From assembly GCF_001638985.1 (NCBI RefSeq), contig NW_017265163.1, positions 372,001 to 436,000 on the forward strand: DNA of 64,000 nt. The letters are read 5' to 3'. How positions within the stretch are numbered: the first letter of the stretch is position 1; every line of letters begins with the position of its first letter. The notes under the pieces are model-generated. The model was not told the DNA's origin and did not search any database. It saw only the letters and a program-made list of their open reading frames with translations. Shown one piece after another: positions 61,701 to 64,000 of this stretch. Origin of the DNA: Phycomyces blakesleeanus NRRL 1555(-) (taxonomy: Eukaryota; Mucoromycota; Mucoromycetes; Mucorales; Phycomycetaceae). A program made the translations under genes and the position numbers.

Positions 61701-63462
61701 GGGAAGGTTGTAGAAGCAAGACGATGTGATAAGAGACTGAATAAGAATTGTACCGTAGCGAGAAATAAGTGCTGGTTTATCTTTGATAAGTAAATAGTAT
61801 TGGCGGATCAGAAGAGCTCTGACTTGCTGGTAAAATGATGCAATATAAGGTTCTTTTGATGGAGCGCGTTTCTGATGTTCTTCGTTCATTGCCTGTTTGA
61901 AATTATCTGCCTGGTTGCCAGCCTTAAATGTACTCTCATAGTCTTCTAAATCGTTCATCATCGATTTGTAAATGTCAGATGCCAAATAAATTTCTTGGAA
62001 TTCATGTGCAAACTGTGGAACTCTGTTTTCGTATCCAGGTTGAAACTCTCTCTCCAATGGATTACAGATACCGGTCAAAAAGTCTGGTGTGGATTTGCGA
62101 AGAGGACAAAAGAAACCCATTTTTTCAAAGTAGGGCTTGGCTTTGCTAACAGGTCCAAAGTAAAGGCAATAGCCCTCGTCAAGAAGAATGACGTTATCAA
62201 ATAGGGTAAAGATACTGTTGGAGGCTTGGTAAAGAGTTGCCACGGTAGTTTTTTTGAGAATATCCGTCATGATACGAAGAGAACGAACGAAATCGAGAGC
62301 AGATGCGGCATCGAGACCACGAGTGGAGCAATCCCAGCAATTGATTGAACTAGATGTTGTCATTTGCTCTGCAATCGAGAGACGCTTACGCTCTCCACCA
62401 GAGAGACCACGGACGAAGGCATTACCGACCATGGTGTCCATCTGCTTGGTCAGACCGAGCATGTTTCCGAGCATGTAAAGAACACGGTTCACAAAGTCAT
62501 GTCTAGTTTCGTCAGGAAGTCGAGATCCGGGAGTCTTTGTTCGTAAAGCAAATTGAAGAGTCTGCTTGGCAGTGAGAGTGGGATAGTGTTGATCTTCTTC
62601 TTCGTTGTAGCATACTTGACCACGATAATGTGTCGCAAATGTCTTAGGGTCAATACCTCCGTATGATAAGTCGCCTTCAATGCTTGTATAGGACCCACGC
62701 ATATTAGATATGATCTTGAGAAGGGTGGTACAACCAGCTCCCGGGCGCCCAAGGACGAGCAGCATCTGACCGTCTTTACAGAAACCGGTACTGTTGCGGA
62801 GAATGGTCTTTTGAGGAACGTCTTGTTTTTTTATGAGCAGTTTCATCATTTTGAATATAGACAACGGGAGACTTGCGACAGTTGAAATGGTATGGGCTTC
62901 AGCAGCAACACCCTAGTTAATTTTTTTAAAAAAAGAAAGCCAAAAGTATATATAAATATAAAGTGTATATGTATAATCAGGATGGTGTTTTCTGTAAAGA
63001 TAATCAATTTACCTTCACAGTAAGATTTTTCCAGGAAACACCAATATGCTTTTTAGTGTGGCCAGCCTTGGATGAATCCGAGGAAACACCATGTAAGAAA
63101 TCATCTAAGTTGAAATCGTCTGCTGGTGCATTGCCTTCTTCTAATTTACTGGAATTGGTTGCTTTGCGACTGAGTGTAGTTAATTCGCGTTTAAGGGTCT
63201 CATATTCATCGATAGCACCTACAAATTATACGGTTAATATATAAACATATATATAGTTGTATGAATGTGTGTATTCTTATTTATGCATTTATGTTTATAT
63301 ACCTTCAATGTTTACTGTATTCACTTCAGTCTCTCCATAGTTTCCTTGGGAGCCCACAGCGTTATCGATAATAGTATCCACTGAGTTGGAGTAGGAGTAT
63401 TGGCCGGCATAATTCTTTCTTTGATTTAGTGGCACCGAGCCCATATCGTATTTCTCTTCCAT
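58775..63462 (-). CDS. PDR-type ABC transporter (ABCG full-size)
   Basis: Five exons (63462-63303, 63218-63013, 62912-61499, 61427-61221, 61152-58775) give 1454 residues in the (NBD-TMD)2 order of fungal pleiotropic drug resistance transporters. NBD1 has the degenerate Walker A GRPGAGCT (177-184) with Cys for Lys, intact signature LSGGE (292-296), and a Walker B region INCWDCSTRGLD with Cys at 317 where PDR proteins usually have Asn. NBD2 has canonical Walker A GSSGAGKT (862-869), degenerate signature VEERKRLTIG, and Walker B LLFLDEPTSGLD. Two six-helix TMDs, the linker with KLKAPKPRTDEE-like charged stretch, and a large cysteine-bearing extracellular loop before the last helix are visible. 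Such pumps export drugs, lipids and metabolites at the plasma membrane. Confidence 0.96.
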
Positions 63463-64000
63463 CTCTTAGTAACAAATCAGAGACAAATAGGCCTGGATAC
63501 GTTGCAAGAAAAATATAGAAATGATAGAAGGACAGAGATGAAGAAAGATGCTTTTTAAAAGGACCTTTTTGTAATGTTTAATCGTCCTTTATACACACAC
63601 ACACACAAGTACACAAGTACGCGCACGTTGCTTGTGACATATCTGAACACATTTTTTTTATCATTTTTTTTTGCACTTGTATTTTCTTATTTGGCCACTT
63701 TGAGCGGGATAATAAATGCCGTTGCCGACCTAATGAAAAAAGTCGTGTGCTAATTTTTTTCTTTCCCTATAGAGATTGCCTGTGGTTAATTTTTTACCGT
63801 ATATCAAATTAAATCTATTCAGTTTAAATGGCATGCTACTTTATACGTATTAAATTACTTATTCCTCAAATACGTAGATTTCTAATGTTTTATATAGAAA
63901 AAAAGGTAATATTGCTTCGGGATAATAACAATAAAAAAAAATGAATATATATATAGCGGAATTCACCTGTTCAGTAAAATCCACCAATGAAGGAAGCTGG
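63463..64000. promoter_or_regulatory. Upstream region of PDR transporter gene
   Basis: The final 538 bp are AT-rich, with a CA repeat near 63594-63606 and no coding frame. The transporter promoter is expected here. No palindromic TCCGCGGA-type drug response element was found. Confidence 0.5.

Overview
This 64 kb window is a nuclear contig from an early-diverging fungus, most likely Mucoromycota (Mucorales or relatives). The evidence is AT-rich intergenic DNA crowded with microsatellites, intron-rich genes with short GT-AG introns (some only about 34-40 nt), and fungus-type proteins: a PDR transporter, an Ede1 endocytic scaffold, a FlbA-type DEP-RGS protein, a xanthine dioxygenase, a Cce1/Ydc2 resolvase and a carotenoid cleavage oxygenase of the kind that feeds trisporoid synthesis. 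Species cannot be fixed from the sequence alone.

Layout. 1-0.85 kb: decayed Tc1/mariner transposase cut by the left edge. 2.4-8.6 kb: carotenoid oxygenase (+), Cce1-like resolvase (-), ribosomal protein eL42 (-), splicing factor Prp3 (-). 10-13.4 kb: GNAT acetyltransferase (+), JMJD7-like hydroxylase (-), divergent eS17 (+). 14.7-19.6 kb: xanthine dioxygenase (+), a gamma-secretase PEN-2 subunit (-), signal peptide peptidase (+), and a 70-aa membrane protein (-). 19.9-31 kb: DEP-RGS regulator (-), Ede1 (-), divergent Mrc1/claspin (+). 31-36 kb: AT-rich, nearly gene-free. 36-38.4 kb: low-complexity Ser-rich protein (+). 40.3-42.4 kb: mitochondrial ribosomal protein mL38 (+). 42.4-47.2 kb: mostly empty. 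47.2-50.8 kb: Gap1-type RasGAP (+). 50.8-54.2 kb: tandem repeats and coding remnants. 54.2-55.5 kb: second RGS protein with membrane segments (-). 57-57.5 kb: a small spliced membrane-protein gene (-) inferred from reading frame and splice phase. 58.8-63.5 kb: full-size PDR ABC transporter (-).

The most notable item is the intact 98-codon PEN-2 gene, head-to-head with a signal peptide peptidase gene. PEN-2 has no known role outside gamma-secretase, so its presence predicts a presenilin, Aph-1 and possibly nicastrin elsewhere in this fungal genome. Other items worth following: a perfect 20-bp palindrome of G1/S type (MBF/E2F-like) upstream of Mrc1, a 13-nt microexon in the JMJD7 gene, two GC-AG introns, a 24-bp tandem repeat of about 11 copies, and three short coding remnants or genes below ordinary ORF cut-offs. 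No rRNA, tRNA, CRISPR or origin was recognised. Exon coordinates were worked out by hand from reading frame, splice signals and family alignment from memory; no database search was run.
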